A DNA stretch of 64,000 nt, from NCBI GenBank assembly GCA_040218145.1, contig JAVJQK010000050.1, positions 124,001-188,000 on the forward strand, given 5' to 3'. The DNA comes from Sandaracinaceae bacterium. Lineage in GTDB: Bacteria > Myxococcota_A > Polyangia > Polyangiales > Sandaracinaceae. The stretch's first letter is position 1. Each line of letters opens with the position of its first letter. Under the pieces are notes generated by a model. It had not been told where the DNA came from. It was given only the letters and a program-made list of their open reading frames with translations, and did no database searches. Of the stretch, positions 50,491 through 60,042 are shown one piece after another. The position numbers and the translations under genes were made by a program.

Positions 50491-51477
50491 CTATCCAGGG
50501 CCGGGGTAGTCGTGGCTGACGTGGCGCACGTCGATCTTCGTCGCCTCGAGGCTGCCCCAGCCGCTCAGCGGGCGCAGCCACTCCATGACGGGGGCGGGCG
50601 GATCCTCTCCCCGCTCGAACACCGCGACCGCCGCGTCCTCGTAGCGCTCGACGATCTGCTCCGCGAAGAAGGCGCCCGACGCGGCGCGCGCGCGGTGCGG
50701 CCGGCCGGTGTAGCCGGGGAAGGGCCGGAGCTTGGGCCAGCCCATCGCGTCCGCGGCGAACGACATCTCGCGCGCCGCGTTCGGGTGCCCGATCGCGTCG
50801 GTGAGGTTGGAGAGGAACGAGAGGAGCCCGTCGCGGCCGAAGGGAGGGCAGGGCGGCAGCTCGACGTGGCGCGACGAGACCGCGTCGCCGGCGAAGTGCA
50901 TCGCGAGCGAGGTCTCGAAGAAGCCCGCGTGAAAGTCCATCGAGAGCCCCGCGATCATCGCCGCGCGCTCCTCGGGATCCTCGATGTGCGCGAACGCGGG
51001 CGCGTATCGCTCCGCGTCCAGGTCCATCATCTCGCGCAGCACGATGTGGAACGGCGCGATGGCCTGCTTGCCCTCGGCGCGCACGAGCTGCACCCCGTCC
51101 TCGAGCGCCAGGTTGTGCAGCCCCGAGCCGTGGAAGCTGTGGAGCACGATCCGCTGCGCGCCCAGCTCGAGCAGCGCCCGGCAGCTCTCGCGCACGATGC
51201 GCCGCACGTCGCGGTATCGCTGGCGGCGCGAGCCGCGCCCGCTCGTGGGCTCGACCCCGCAGTCCACGGAGCGGGCGACGAGCACGGGCCAGTCGGGGAA
51301 GCGCCGAGCCATGCGGGCCGAGAACATGCCCAGCACGCCGTCGCCGATGAGGCGGTCGCAGGCGAGCGGCAGGTGGGGCCCGTGGTACTCGACCGGGTTG
51401 AACCCGAGGTAGACCGGCGCGCCGCTCTCGAGGAGCCGACGCGCGTCGTGGTGCGGGATCTCGTGCAGGAAGATCAC
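50491..51477 (-). CDS. Creatininase-family amidohydrolase-like protein
   Basis: A 328-residue protein. NPVEYHGPHLPLACDRLIGD matches the creatininase/MftE signature (E-HGPHLPL-D metal ligands), and DFHAGFFETSLAMHF matches the second block (HAGxxETS). The usual GHGGN is replaced by SFHGSG, so activity may differ. It is longer than typical (about 250), with a C-terminal extension from residue 250. Start GTG 51477 overlaps the stop of the DUF3105 gene (GTGA), so the two are coupled. The substrate is unknown. Confidence 0.8.
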   Translation of the reverse strand: MIFLHEIPHHDARRLLESGAPVYLGFNPVEYHGPHLPLACDRLIGDGVLGMFSARMARRFPDWPVLVARSVDCGVEPTSGRGSRRQRYRDVRRIVRESCRALLELGAQRIVLHSFHGSGLHNLALEDGVQLVRAEGKQAIAPFHIVLREMMDLDAERYAPAFAHIEDPEERAAMIAGLSMDFHAGFFETSLAMHFAGDAVSSRHVELPPCPPFGRDGLLSFLSNLTDAIGHPNAAREMSFAADAMGWPKLRPFPGYTGRPHRARAASGAFFAEQIVERYEDAAVAVFERGEDPPAPVMEWLRPLSGWGSLEATKIDVRHVSHDYPGPG

Positions 51478-52064
51478 GGGCACCAGCCCTCGGCCGACAG
51501 ATCCACGCCGGGCGCGCACAGATCCTCCGGCGCGTTCCCGTAGTGCGCGTCGACGAAGGCGCGCAGCGAGGCTTCGTCCAGACAGGTTGCGACGTAGACG
51601 TGCTCCCAGGCGAGCGCCACCACGGGGTGGTCGAGCTCGGCCGGGGCCGTGATGATCCGGCTCGGCGCGTCCCCGCGGCACAGCGGGTCGACGCGCTCGC
51701 TCGCGATGGCCGCGAACGCCGCCTCGACCTCGGGGCAGTCGCCCTCGCAGTCGTGCGCGAGCACCACGCCGCCGTGCTCCATCGAGTGCACGAGGAAGCC
51801 CCAGGGCACGGGCGCGTCGTAGGCGCCGAACGCCGCCCACTGCCCGTAGTGATCGCCGCCGGCCGGGGGCGTCTCCGGGAAGTCGAGCGCGCTGCACGCC
51901 GCGACGTGGTTCGCCGACTCCGCCGGCACCCGATAGGTGGTGACCGTGCAGGCGTCGAAGGGCGCGATCGGCGGCGCGTCCGGTGTCTCGACGCGCTCGT
52001 CGAGGCGGCCGCCGTCGGTGGGCGACGCGCACGCCGCGAGGAAGAGCAGGGGGATCCATCGCAT
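51474..52064 (-). CDS. DUF3105 lipoprotein
   Basis: A 196-residue lipoprotein: the signal MRWIPLLFLAAC has Cys at 12. The body matches DUF3105: TPPAGGDHYGQWAAFGAYD, VPWGFLVHSMEHGGVVLAHD and LAWEHVYVATC. The conserved Cys pairs may be disulfide bonded. The family's function is unknown. Two starts are possible, ATG 52064 or ATG 52079; the former gives the lipobox directly. Its stop overlaps the creatininase-like gene by 4 bases. It diverges from trmO, 39 bp away. Confidence 0.83.
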   Translation of the reverse strand: MRWIPLLFLAACASPTDGGRLDERVETPDAPPIAPFDACTVTTYRVPAESANHVAACSALDFPETPPAGGDHYGQWAAFGAYDAPVPWGFLVHSMEHGGVVLAHDCEGDCPEVEAAFAAIASERVDPLCRGDAPSRIITAPAELDHPVVALAWEHVYVATCLDEASLRAFVDAHYGNAPEDLCAPGVDLSAEGWCP

Positions 52065-52103
52065 GACGGCGGCGAGCATACTCGCGCGTGGCAAGATCCG
52101 GCC

Positions 52104-52619
52104 ATGCCGCGCACGCCACCGCCCCGGAGCTACACGCGAGACGCCGCCTTCCCCACCGCGCTGTCCGTGACGCCGATCGGCGTGATCCACTCCCCGCACG
52201 AGGAGCGCCACGGCACCCCCCGCCAGGCCGCGCTCCCCGCGGACCCCTCGATCCGGCCCGAGGAGGCGGCGCGGCTCGAGCTGTTCGAGGACGTGCTGCC
52301 CCCCGAGGCGGTGCGGGATCTCGAGGGCTTCGACTACGTCTGGATCCTCGCCTGGCTGCACCTCAACGACGGCTGGAACCCCACGGTGATCCCGCCGCGC
52401 GGCCCGCGTGAGAGGCGCAGCCTGCTCGCCACGCGCGCGCCGCACCGCCCGAACCCCATCGGCCTGAGCGCGGCGCGGGTCACCGCCATCGAGGGGCGCG
52501 TCGTGCACCTCGAGCGCGTCGACCTGCTCGACGGCACGCCGGTGATCGACGTCAAGCCGTACATCCCCGCCGTCGACGCCTTCCCCGACGCGCGCGCGGG
52601 CTGGCTCGACGCGCTCTGA
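52104..52619 (+). CDS. trmO: tRNA (N6-threonylcarbamoyladenosine-37 N6)-methyltransferase
   Basis: A 171-residue TrmO/TsaA (YaeB) protein. Family blocks are VTPIGVIHSPHEERHGTPRQ, LEGFDYVWILAWLHLNDGW, LLATRAPHRPNPIGLSAARV and DVKPYIPAVD. It methylates t6A37 to m6t6A in some tRNAs, using SAM and a distinctive beta-barrel fold. It is somewhat shorter than the E. coli protein (235), lacking the C-terminal domain, as is common. It diverges from the DUF3105 gene and meets the DUF6483-like gene tail to tail (4 bp apart). Confidence 0.92.
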   Translation: MPRTPPPRSYTRDAAFPTALSVTPIGVIHSPHEERHGTPRQAALPADPSIRPEEAARLELFEDVLPPEAVRDLEGFDYVWILAWLHLNDGWNPTVIPPRGPRERRSLLATRAPHRPNPIGLSAARVTAIEGRVVHLERVDLLDGTPVIDVKPYIPAVDAFPDARAGWLDAL

Positions 52620-52623
52620 GCCC

Positions 52624-52938
52624 TCAGCGCAGCGCGCGTGCCTTCGCCCTGCGCCGCTCGGCCCGGCCCACGTCGCCCTTCTGCTCGGCGACCAGCGCGT
52701 GCGCGTCCAGCAGCTCGGCGAGCGCGGACTGCTGCCGCGGGTCGGCGAGCAGGCCGACGAGGCTGGGCGCGGCAAGGGTGTCGATCAGCGCGCCGTCGAG
52801 GCCGGTCAGAGCTCGGTAGGCCTCCTCGATGAGCCGCTCGAGGTCACCCTCGCCCGCGCCGCTGCTCGACTTCGTGATGGCCGCGGCCAGCTCCGTGATC
52901 TTCTGGAGCTGCCGCATCATGGAGTCGTCGACGAGCAC
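52624..52938 (-). CDS. DUF6483-like helical protein
   Basis: A 104-residue, mostly helical protein. The beginning LVDDSMMRQLQKITELAAAI and the later ELLDAHALVAEQKGDVGRAE follow the pattern of DUF6483 (MRQIEQ-x-A start, repeated leucine helices). I rate this as likely, not certain. GTG 52938 keeps the family's LVDDSMMRQ start; ATG 52920 is the alternative. It diverges from the sigma-54 activator gene (46 bp apart), so they share a promoter region. Confidence 0.62.
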   Translation of the reverse strand: MLVDDSMMRQLQKITELAAAITKSSSGAGEGDLERLIEEAYRALTGLDGALIDTLAAPSLVGLLADPRQQSALAELLDAHALVAEQKGDVGRAERRRAKARALR

Positions 52939-52971
52939 GAGAAGGGTGTACGGCGCGCGAGGCGACTTTGC

Positions 52972-52977
52972 TACGGT
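52972..52977 (+). promoter_or_regulatory. TAnnnT -10 element of the sigma-54 activator gene
   Basis: TACGGT ends 7 nt before ATG 52985 with no ribosome binding site between. Confidence 0.5.
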
Positions 52978-52984
52978 GCCGCCG

Positions 52985-54439
<1,455 letters not shown>

Positions 54440-54442
<3 letters not shown>

Positions 54443-54543
54443 AGCGCATCTCAAAACCCCTCCCGTCGCCCGGCCGGCGGGACGGGCCCCATCCGCGGCC
54501 GGTCGCTCCTCGAAAATACTCCGGCATTTCCTCGTCGCGCCCA
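54440..54543. repeat. Imperfect palindromic intergenic repeat, copy A (upstream of cpaB)
   Basis: Starts with TAGAGCGCATCTCAAAACCCC (54440-54460), shared with copy B at 55451 except one base. A block of 22 bases at 54522-54543 (CGGCATTTCCTCGTCGCGCC and the next two) matches 55473-55494 with two differences. Its middle (GACGGGCCCC-type, 54481-54490) matches copy B in the reverse orientation. The TAG at its edge is the stop codon of the upstream activator gene. Confidence 0.7.
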
Positions 54544-54590
54544 CCGAGGATTGACGGGCCGCCCCTGCCCTGAAACCCTTCGAGCGCGGC

Positions 54591-55394
54591 ATGAACCGGA
54601 CCCTCCTCATCGCCTCGGGCGCGCTGATCTTCGCCGGGATGGCCGTCTTCTACGTCTACGCGCAGACGTACATCCAGGACGAGACCGGCGGGACGCGCGT
54701 GCGCGTGGTCTCGGCCGCGGTGGACATCCCGTTCGGCGAGCCGATCCAGCCGGGCTGGCTCACCGTCAAAGAGATCCCGCAGAGCTACGTGGAGGACCGG
54801 CACCTCGGCCAGTCGGAGCTGCGGCAGCTGATCGGGCAGCGGCTCGCGCAGTCGGTGCGCTACGGCGAGGCCATCCTGCGGACGGATCTCTCGACCTTCA
54901 GCGATCAGCAGCGCACGCTCAGCGGTGAGATCCCGCAGGGCAAGCGCGCGATCACGCTGGACGTCGTCCGTGAGTCGTCGCACGGCGGGCTGCTCCGGCC
55001 GGGGGATCGCGTCGACGCGATCGTGACCGTGGGCGACCGCCGCGTGCCCAACTCGGGCCGCTCGGTCGTGGTCGCGCAGAACCTGCTGGTGCTCTCCGTG
55101 GGTCGCCTGGTCACGTGGACGTACGACGACGAGGACGAGTCGCAGACGCGGCGCCAGAGCGGCCGCTCGCCCGTCAGCCTCGAGGTGGATCTCGAGGACG
55201 CGCAGCGCCTCACGCTCGCCGGGCGCGAGGGCGCGCTGTGCCTCGTGCTCCGGCACGGAAACGACGTCAGCATGCTCGACCGGCCGCCCGAGGTGCGCGA
55301 GGAGAACCTCTTCGACCGCGCGCGACGCGCGGACTGGGCGCGCCGCTTCGCCCTCGTGGAGCGACCCGAGCCGCCGACCGAAGCGACGCAGTGA
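54591..55394 (+). CDS. cpaB: Flp pilus assembly protein CpaB
   Basis: A 267-residue protein. One membrane helix (residues about 4-24, TLLIASGALIFAGMAVFYVY) is followed by an SAF domain (about 37-105: VDIPFGEPIQPGWLTVKEIP, YGEAILRTDLS) and the CpaB/RcpC C-terminal region (EIPQGKRAITLDVVRESSHG, LLRPGDRVDAIVTVG, VVAQNLLVLSVG). CpaB/RcpC belongs to the Flp/Tad pilus assembly system, in the periplasm. Other tad genes are not beside it here, an isolated copy. Both flanks carry the palindromic repeat. Confidence 0.88.
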   Translation: MNRTLLIASGALIFAGMAVFYVYAQTYIQDETGGTRVRVVSAAVDIPFGEPIQPGWLTVKEIPQSYVEDRHLGQSELRQLIGQRLAQSVRYGEAILRTDLSTFSDQQRTLSGEIPQGKRAITLDVVRESSHGGLLRPGDRVDAIVTVGDRRVPNSGRSVVVAQNLLVLSVGRLVTWTYDDEDESQTRRQSGRSPVSLEVDLEDAQRLTLAGREGALCLVLRHGNDVSMLDRPPEVREENLFDRARRADWARRFALVERPEPPTEATQ

Positions 55395-55431
55395 GGGCCT
55401 CCCGTTCGCTGCCCGGCGGCGAAAGCGACCC

Positions 55432-55437
55432 TATACT
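55432..55437 (+). promoter_or_regulatory. TAnnnT -10 element of the methyltransferase leader
   Basis: TATACT ends 8 nt before ATG 55446 of a 32-codon open frame. This is probably the promoter of the leader and the methyltransferase gene at 55546. Confidence 0.5.
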
Positions 55438-55445
55438 CTCGGTCG

Positions 55446-55544
55446 ATGGCTAGAGCGCATCTCGAAACCCCTCGGCATCTCCTCGTCGCGTCCAACCACG
55501 GCTGGGGCCCGTCGCGCTCGGCCATGCTCGGTCCGGGGTATTGA
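55446..55544 (+). CDS. Possible leader peptide (uORF) of the methyltransferase gene
   Basis: A 32-residue open frame, starting MARAHLETPRHLL and ending GPSRSAMLGPGY, whose TGA ends one base before the methyltransferase ATG. It has a TATACT element 8 nt before its ATG, the spacing used by other genes in this window. Nearly all of it lies in the palindromic repeat (copy B), so it may be spurious. Coupling of its stop to the next start is geometrically possible. Confidence 0.4.
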   Translation: MARAHLETPRHLLVASNHGWGPSRSAMLGPGY

Positions 55545-55556
55545 GATGCGCTCGAG
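55451..55556. repeat. Imperfect palindromic intergenic repeat, copy B (downstream of cpaB)
   Basis: Bounded by an inverted repeat: GAGCGCATCTC at 55453-55463 and GAGATGCGCTC at 55543-55553, extended outwards to about 20 bp with a few mismatches. The methyltransferase ATG (55546) lies inside the right arm. Read in reverse it aligns with the first 60 bp of copy A, including the GACGGGCCCC core. Confidence 0.7.
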
Positions 55557-56586
55557 CGTCGCGACCGGAGTCACCCAGATCGCTTACGGGGCGCAGCAGC
55601 TCGGCATGCTCGTCCCCGCCACCCTCGCGCAGCGCCTCCTCCGCGCGGTGGGGCGGCGCGAGACCCCGGTGCCCACCAAGCGCGAGCTGGAGATCCTGCA
55701 TGGGCGGCTGCGGGCGCTCTTCGAGACGGACCTCGCCAACGTCGAGGCGGGCATGTATCCGCGCAAGCTCCTCTTCAGCGTGCCCGCCTGGGACTACGCC
55801 AAGCAGCTCCCCCAGCTCTTCGCGGACATGCCGCGCGCGTGGCGCCGCAGGGCCAAGGAGGCGTGGCGGGACGTGCCCGACGAGGCCGACCCGCGCAGCT
55901 ACCCGCCGTACTTCCGGCGCACGTTCCACTGGCAGACCGACGGGTACCTGAGCCGGCGCTCGGCCAAGCTCTACGACGTCGGCGTGGAGTTCCTCTTCGC
56001 GGGCACCGCGGGCGTGATGCGGCGGCAGATCATCCCGCCGATCACCCGGTTCTTGAACCGCTCGGGCGGCGCGAAGGGCAAGCGGCTGCTGGACGTCGCG
56101 TGCGGCACCGGGCGCGTGCTCTCGCAGGTCCACGAGGCCCACCCGGACCTGAAGCTCTACGGGACCGATCTCTCGCCCTTCTACGTGCGCGAGGCGCGCG
56201 AGGTGCTCGCCCACGTCCCCGACGTCTCGCTCGCGGCGGAGAACGCGGAGGCGCTGCCCTACGCCGATGATCTCTTCGACGTGGTCACCAGCGTCTACCT
56301 CTTCCACGAGCTGCCCAAGAACGCGCGCCGTCGGGTCTTCGCCGAGATGCTGCGCGTCTTGAAGCCGGGTGGGCTGCTGGTCATCGAGGACTCGGCGCAG
56401 CTGGCCGAGTCGGCGGAGCTGGCGTTCTTCCTCGAGCGCTTCCCCGAGGACTTCCACGAGCCCTTCTATCGCGACTACCTGAAGGACGACCTCGCCGCCG
56501 CCCTCGAGGAGAGCGGCTTCGAGGTCGAGGCCGTCGATTCGGTCTTCGTCGCGAAGGTCGTCACGGCGCGCGCGCCGGCGGCCTGA
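55546..56586 (+). CDS. Class I SAM-dependent methyltransferase with N-terminal extension
   Basis: A 346-residue protein. A helical N-terminal region of about 170 residues precedes a methyltransferase domain: RLLDVACGTGRVLSQVHE (motif I), LYGTDLSPFYVREA, NAEALPYADDLFDVVTSVY and RVLKPGGLLVIEDSA. The N-terminal segment contains YPRKLLFSVPAWDYAKQL, seen in some lipid- or quinone-related methyltransferases. The substrate is unknown. Its ATG lies in the right arm of the palindromic repeat, with no clear Shine-Dalgarno, one base after the stop of the small upstream frame. Confidence 0.85.
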   Translation: MRSSVATGVTQIAYGAQQLGMLVPATLAQRLLRAVGRRETPVPTKRELEILHGRLRALFETDLANVEAGMYPRKLLFSVPAWDYAKQLPQLFADMPRAWRRRAKEAWRDVPDEADPRSYPPYFRRTFHWQTDGYLSRRSAKLYDVGVEFLFAGTAGVMRRQIIPPITRFLNRSGGAKGKRLLDVACGTGRVLSQVHEAHPDLKLYGTDLSPFYVREAREVLAHVPDVSLAAENAEALPYADDLFDVVTSVYLFHELPKNARRRVFAEMLRVLKPGGLLVIEDSAQLAESAELAFFLERFPEDFHEPFYRDYLKDDLAAALEESGFEVEAVDSVFVAKVVTARAPAA

Positions 56587-56602
56587 GAGAACCGCGCGCG
56601 TC

Positions 56603-57061
56603 TCAGAACGCGGGGGCGCCGAACGCGGCGGGCGCGGCGGCCGGAGCCGGGAGGGCCTTGCCCTGCTCCCAGGTCGCGACGACGTCCTTGGCGCCGGCCT
56701 TCGCGCGGGAGATGGGGCCGAGGAAGCCCGGCAGGACCAGGGCGAGCGCGGAGCGGCCGTCCTGGAACGCGAGCTTGAGCTTCTTCTTCAGCAGGAGCCC
56801 GGAGACCTTGGCCGTCGCGACGCCGCTGTAGGGCACCGCGTCCACGCGCTCGAGGCGGTCGTAGAACAGTCCGCGGCGATGCTCGGCGAGGATGATGCGG
56901 CGGTCGGTCGCGAGGACGAGGTAGGTCTTCCAGAACCAGATGAAGCCGAGCGTCCAGAACGGCCGGTGCACGCCGGCCGAGCGCGCGACGATCTGCTCGC
57001 CGGGCTCGAGGTGCGCGCGAGCGATGTTGTCGATGTAGGCGTCGGTGAACTTGATTCCCAT
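56603..57061 (-). CDS. PH-like membrane-associated protein, hypothetical
   Basis: A 152-residue protein starting MGIKFTDAYIDNIARAHLEP. The stretch GEQIVARSAGVHRPFWTLGF, FWKTYLVLATDRRIILAEHR and LFYDRLERVDAVPYSG fits a bacterial PH (bPH/GRAM-like) domain, with a Trp/Phe-rich patch that may touch a membrane. The C-terminus is Ala/Pro-rich. A GGAGAG ribosome site lies about 8 nt before ATG 57061. It converges on the methyltransferase gene, 16 bp apart. The role is unknown. Confidence 0.72.
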   Translation of the reverse strand: MGIKFTDAYIDNIARAHLEPGEQIVARSAGVHRPFWTLGFIWFWKTYLVLATDRRIILAEHRRGLFYDRLERVDAVPYSGVATAKVSGLLLKKKLKLAFQDGRSALALVLPGFLGPISRAKAGAKDVVATWEQGKALPAPAAAPAAFGAPAF

Positions 57062-57223
57062 GATGGTCTCTCCGTGTGGTGGAAGGCAGCCATCGGGTCG
57101 GCTGCGTCGTTGCTGGACCACACATACGCAGGCCGCGTACCAAGCTTCCCCCACTCGCGGATCGCGGCCGGTGTCTCACCGCGCGCCCGTCCTGTCTCGC
57201 CGCCGACCTCGGCGTGTCCCGAC

Positions 57224-57259
57224 GGAAAAGCCCCCGCGACCCGGCGGGTCACGGGGGCT
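57224..57259 (-). terminator. Rho-independent terminator of the lamin-tail lipoprotein gene
   Basis: A GC-rich stem (57229-57243 with 57245-57259; 15 bp, one mismatch) is followed on the minus strand by a TTTT run at 57228-57225. It starts 18 bp after the gene's stop codon at 57278. It is the clearest terminator in the window. Confidence 0.8.
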
Positions 57260-57277
57260 CGGAGGCGGCCCGCTCGC

Positions 57278-59326
57278 TCAGAGCGAGTTGGCGGCGCCCG
57301 GGGTGACGACCGTCGTCGCCGTCCAGTCCATGTCCGGCGCGCCCGTGTCGCAGCCGTCGAGGATCCGGATGAGGCTCTGCACGTCGGGCGAGTCGGTGTC
57401 GGCGCCGATGCTCAGGTTGTGCGGCGCCGGGATGGACGTGTAGGGCGTGCCTCCCGAGTCGCTCAGCATCGTCCCGCCGGTGAAGCTACCCTCATAGGTG
57501 ATGAAGTCGATCAGCGTGTCGGTGGTCGTGTCGAGGATGCCCACGCCATCGGGCGATCCGTTCTGGATGCCGCCCGTGATCGTGTAGCTCGGGTCGGTCG
57601 GCGTGATGCCCACGGTGTCGCTGGTGGTCACCACGAGGTAGCCGCCCGCCGCGAGGCTGCCGAGGAGCGGCACCCGCCGGTACTCGCGGCTGTTCGAGCC
57701 GTTGTAGAAGACCACGGCCAGCGTCGACAGATCGATCGCGGCCGTCGTCGGGTTGTAGAGCTCGACGAACTCCTTGTCGTCGGCGCCCATGTCGTCGTAG
57801 TCGATCTCGTTGATCACGATGTGCGGCGCGAAGGCGGCGCAGGTGAGCGGGCAGACCTCGTTGATCTGTCCGGGCGTGCCGTACCGGGCGGGGGTGAAGC
57901 TCCCGTAGGGGCTCGCCGTCGAGGTCACGCACCAGTTGGCGAGGTCGTCGTTGGCCATCGCGGGGTCGAACGCCTCGAGGTCCAGGCGGTCGAGCTGCAT
58001 GGTCGCGTCGACCATCGCGTCCGTGAAGCCGGCGCTCGAGTAGTCGACCGTGTCCACGGTGTCGGTGCAGGTCGCGCCCGAGCAGCCGCACGCGAGGGTC
58101 ACGACGTCCATCGCGTCGAGGGCCAGGCTCCCGATCGGCGCGTCCGGCGCGACCCCGCTGGTGGCGAGCGGGCCCGCGATCACGACGTGGTCCATCGGCC
58201 CGACGAACACGGCGCCGATGGACACCGCGCTCGCGTCACCGACCCCGCTCGCGTCCGCGATCCGGCAGCCGTCGAGCGAGAACGCGTGGTCCGCGTCGGG
58301 GTTGTAGATCTCGATGAGCTCCTTGCCGGCGTCGCCGCCGGTGAACGAGAACCCGAGCTCGGTGATCACGAGGTCTCCGGTCGTCGGGGCCTGGCAGCTC
58401 GAGAGCGTGAAGTCGGCGATGTCCCACGCGGAGGGCTGCGCGGTGGCCGCGAAGCGCCAGAGCGGGGTCGGGCCGATCTCGACCGTGCAGCCCACGCCGA
58501 GCGACGTCACCTCGCGCACCGCGTCGGGCAGCCGGAAGACGAGCTCCGAGGCCGGCGTCGGCACGCCCGCGGTGGTCAGCTCACCCCCGCTGTGGTTCGA
58601 GCCGGCGAAGCTGAAGTCGCCCACCACGTCCGCGGTCAGCGTGATCAGCTCGTAGGCGTAGTCGTCGAGGTCGGTCACGAGGTCGATCGACGAGACGTCC
58701 TGCGCGAGGAAGCGCACGTCGTGCCCGCTGCTGTCGACGTTCCACATGTCGATCATGTCGACGTACTCGATGGCGCCCGCGGCCTCGGCGCGGCTCACGG
58801 CGCGGAAGTCCACGACCTGACCCACCTCGGGGGTCGGGGTCAGAGCCGCGAGCGAGGTCTGCACGAAGAGCGCGGGGCCGGCCATCTCGGCCTGCACGAA
58901 GAAGCCCTCGTCGTCCGCCTCGCTGCCGAACGACGGTTTGACGTAGGTCACGACGGCGTCGTCGATCGGGAGCATGATCGTGCCGACCGCGGCTTCGCGC
59001 ACGGCCAGGATCTGCGCCGAGGTCGCCGCGCCCCCGCCGGGCGGTCCGGCGTCGGTCATGCCCGCGTCGTCGGGGCCCGCGTCCCCTACGGCGCCGTCCA
59101 TGTCGCCCGCGTCGCCGGGGCCGCCGTCCATGTCGACGCCGCCGTCGTCGGGGCCGCCGTCCGGATCGATGCCGCCGTCGTCGCCGGTGTCCGCATCCAT
59201 GGGCGGCTCCGCGTCGGCGCTCACCTGCGCGTCCGTGCCCGCGTCCTCCGGGTCGTCGCCGCCGTCGCACGCGATCAGCAGGCCGGACAGCGCCGCCCCG
59301 ATAGCCCAAGCTCTCCAGCTCTTCAT
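57278..59326 (-). CDS. Lamin-tail-domain lipoprotein
   Basis: A 682-residue lipoprotein: the signal MKSWRAWAIGAALSGLLIAC has Cys at 20 with Asp at +2. A low-complexity Asp/Gly/Ala/Met linker (to about 95) resembles the other lipoproteins. Two lamin-tail (LTD) domains are visible: GDLVITELGFSFTGGDAGKE (about 330) and HIVINEIDYDDMGADDKEFV (about 520), each with the ELIEIYNP/VELYNP continuation. The N-terminal part (100-330) is beta-rich. LTD proteins often attach to surfaces or nucleases. GAGGAA lies before ATG 59326. A strong hairpin terminator follows. Confidence 0.85.
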   Translation of the reverse strand: MKSWRAWAIGAALSGLLIACDGGDDPEDAGTDAQVSADAEPPMDADTGDDGGIDPDGGPDDGGVDMDGGPGDAGDMDGAVGDAGPDDAGMTDAGPPGGGAATSAQILAVREAAVGTIMLPIDDAVVTYVKPSFGSEADDEGFFVQAEMAGPALFVQTSLAALTPTPEVGQVVDFRAVSRAEAAGAIEYVDMIDMWNVDSSGHDVRFLAQDVSSIDLVTDLDDYAYELITLTADVVGDFSFAGSNHSGGELTTAGVPTPASELVFRLPDAVREVTSLGVGCTVEIGPTPLWRFAATAQPSAWDIADFTLSSCQAPTTGDLVITELGFSFTGGDAGKELIEIYNPDADHAFSLDGCRIADASGVGDASAVSIGAVFVGPMDHVVIAGPLATSGVAPDAPIGSLALDAMDVVTLACGCSGATCTDTVDTVDYSSAGFTDAMVDATMQLDRLDLEAFDPAMANDDLANWCVTSTASPYGSFTPARYGTPGQINEVCPLTCAAFAPHIVINEIDYDDMGADDKEFVELYNPTTAAIDLSTLAVVFYNGSNSREYRRVPLLGSLAAGGYLVVTTSDTVGITPTDPSYTITGGIQNGSPDGVGILDTTTDTLIDFITYEGSFTGGTMLSDSGGTPYTSIPAPHNLSIGADTDSPDVQSLIRILDGCDTGAPDMDWTATTVVTPGAANSL

Positions 59327-59481
59327 GTCGTTCTTCCTCCGTCGCTCGGATCGAGTCGTGGCGGAGATAGGCACGCAGGGCGCGATGCGAAGGTGCTTTC
59401 CGGCGTGGACGGGCCATGCGCCACGCTCGGTGGACGCACGCACGATTGCGAGGCGCGAGTCGGTCTGATACGGCCTTGCGG

Positions 59482-59916
59482 ATGTTCACCCGCCTCGCGA
59501 CGATCGCGGCCGTGCTCCTGGTCGCCAGCGCCGGGCACGCCCAGAGCGTTCGGTCGATGCTCCCGCCTTCCCAGCAGGTCGAGCTCGACGGAGCCGAGCG
59601 CCAGGCCGCCCTGGCGGACGGCCTCTACATCGGCGGAGGCGTAGTGGGCGTGGCGGGGCTGGTCACCCTGCTCGGCGCGTCCATCGCGCTGGGCGTCTGC
59701 GCGGGGCGGTGCTCGCCGGGTGAATTCACGGGGGCCGAGATCGCCCTCGGAGTCGCCGCGGGGCTGGCCGGGGTCGGCTTGATCACGTTGCTGGTCGCGA
59801 CCTTCGTGGACCAGGACGCGGAGCGCTGGCGGCGCAGGGCGCTGAGCATGGACATCGGGATGGGCCTGACACCCGGCCGCGATGGCGCGACGGTGTGGTG
59901 GGTGGGGAGCTTCTGA
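59482..59916 (+). CDS. Exported two-helix membrane protein, hypothetical
   Basis: A 144-residue protein. A signal peptide (MFTRLATIAAVLLVASAGHAQ) is followed by a polar stretch and two hydrophobic helices with small residues (GGGVVGVAGLVTLLGASIAL, LGVAAGLAGVGLITLLVATF). The polar C-terminus ends in TVWWVGSF. Similar small proteins are common in Sandaracinaceae. ATG 59482 has TACGGC ending 7 nt upstream. An earlier ATG at 59416 would precede a signal peptide with 22 polar residues and is rejected. Confidence 0.7.
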   Translation: MFTRLATIAAVLLVASAGHAQSVRSMLPPSQQVELDGAERQAALADGLYIGGGVVGVAGLVTLLGASIALGVCAGRCSPGEFTGAEIALGVAAGLAGVGLITLLVATFVDQDAERWRRRALSMDIGMGLTPGRDGATVWWVGSF

Positions 59917-60042
59917 AGCTCCCCGGCCTCGCGCCGCGAGCAGATCCGCTCCCTTTTCGAGAACTGCGACCGCTGCATCGCGGGCAAGGGCACGGGCAAG
60001 GGGCAGGCGGGCTGACGAACGCGAGCGTTCTTCAGCCGCCTG

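Noticed and set aside
55546-56586. Methyltransferase and CpaB as parts of a biosynthetic cluster
   Set aside because: No modular synthase or partner enzymes are nearby; the neighbourhood looks like unrelated genes separated by repeats.
59917-60042. Short open frame with CDRC and Gly/Lys tail after the gene ending at 59916
   Set aside because: It has no start codon or promoter in a suitable place and is too short to judge; I regard the gap as non-coding.
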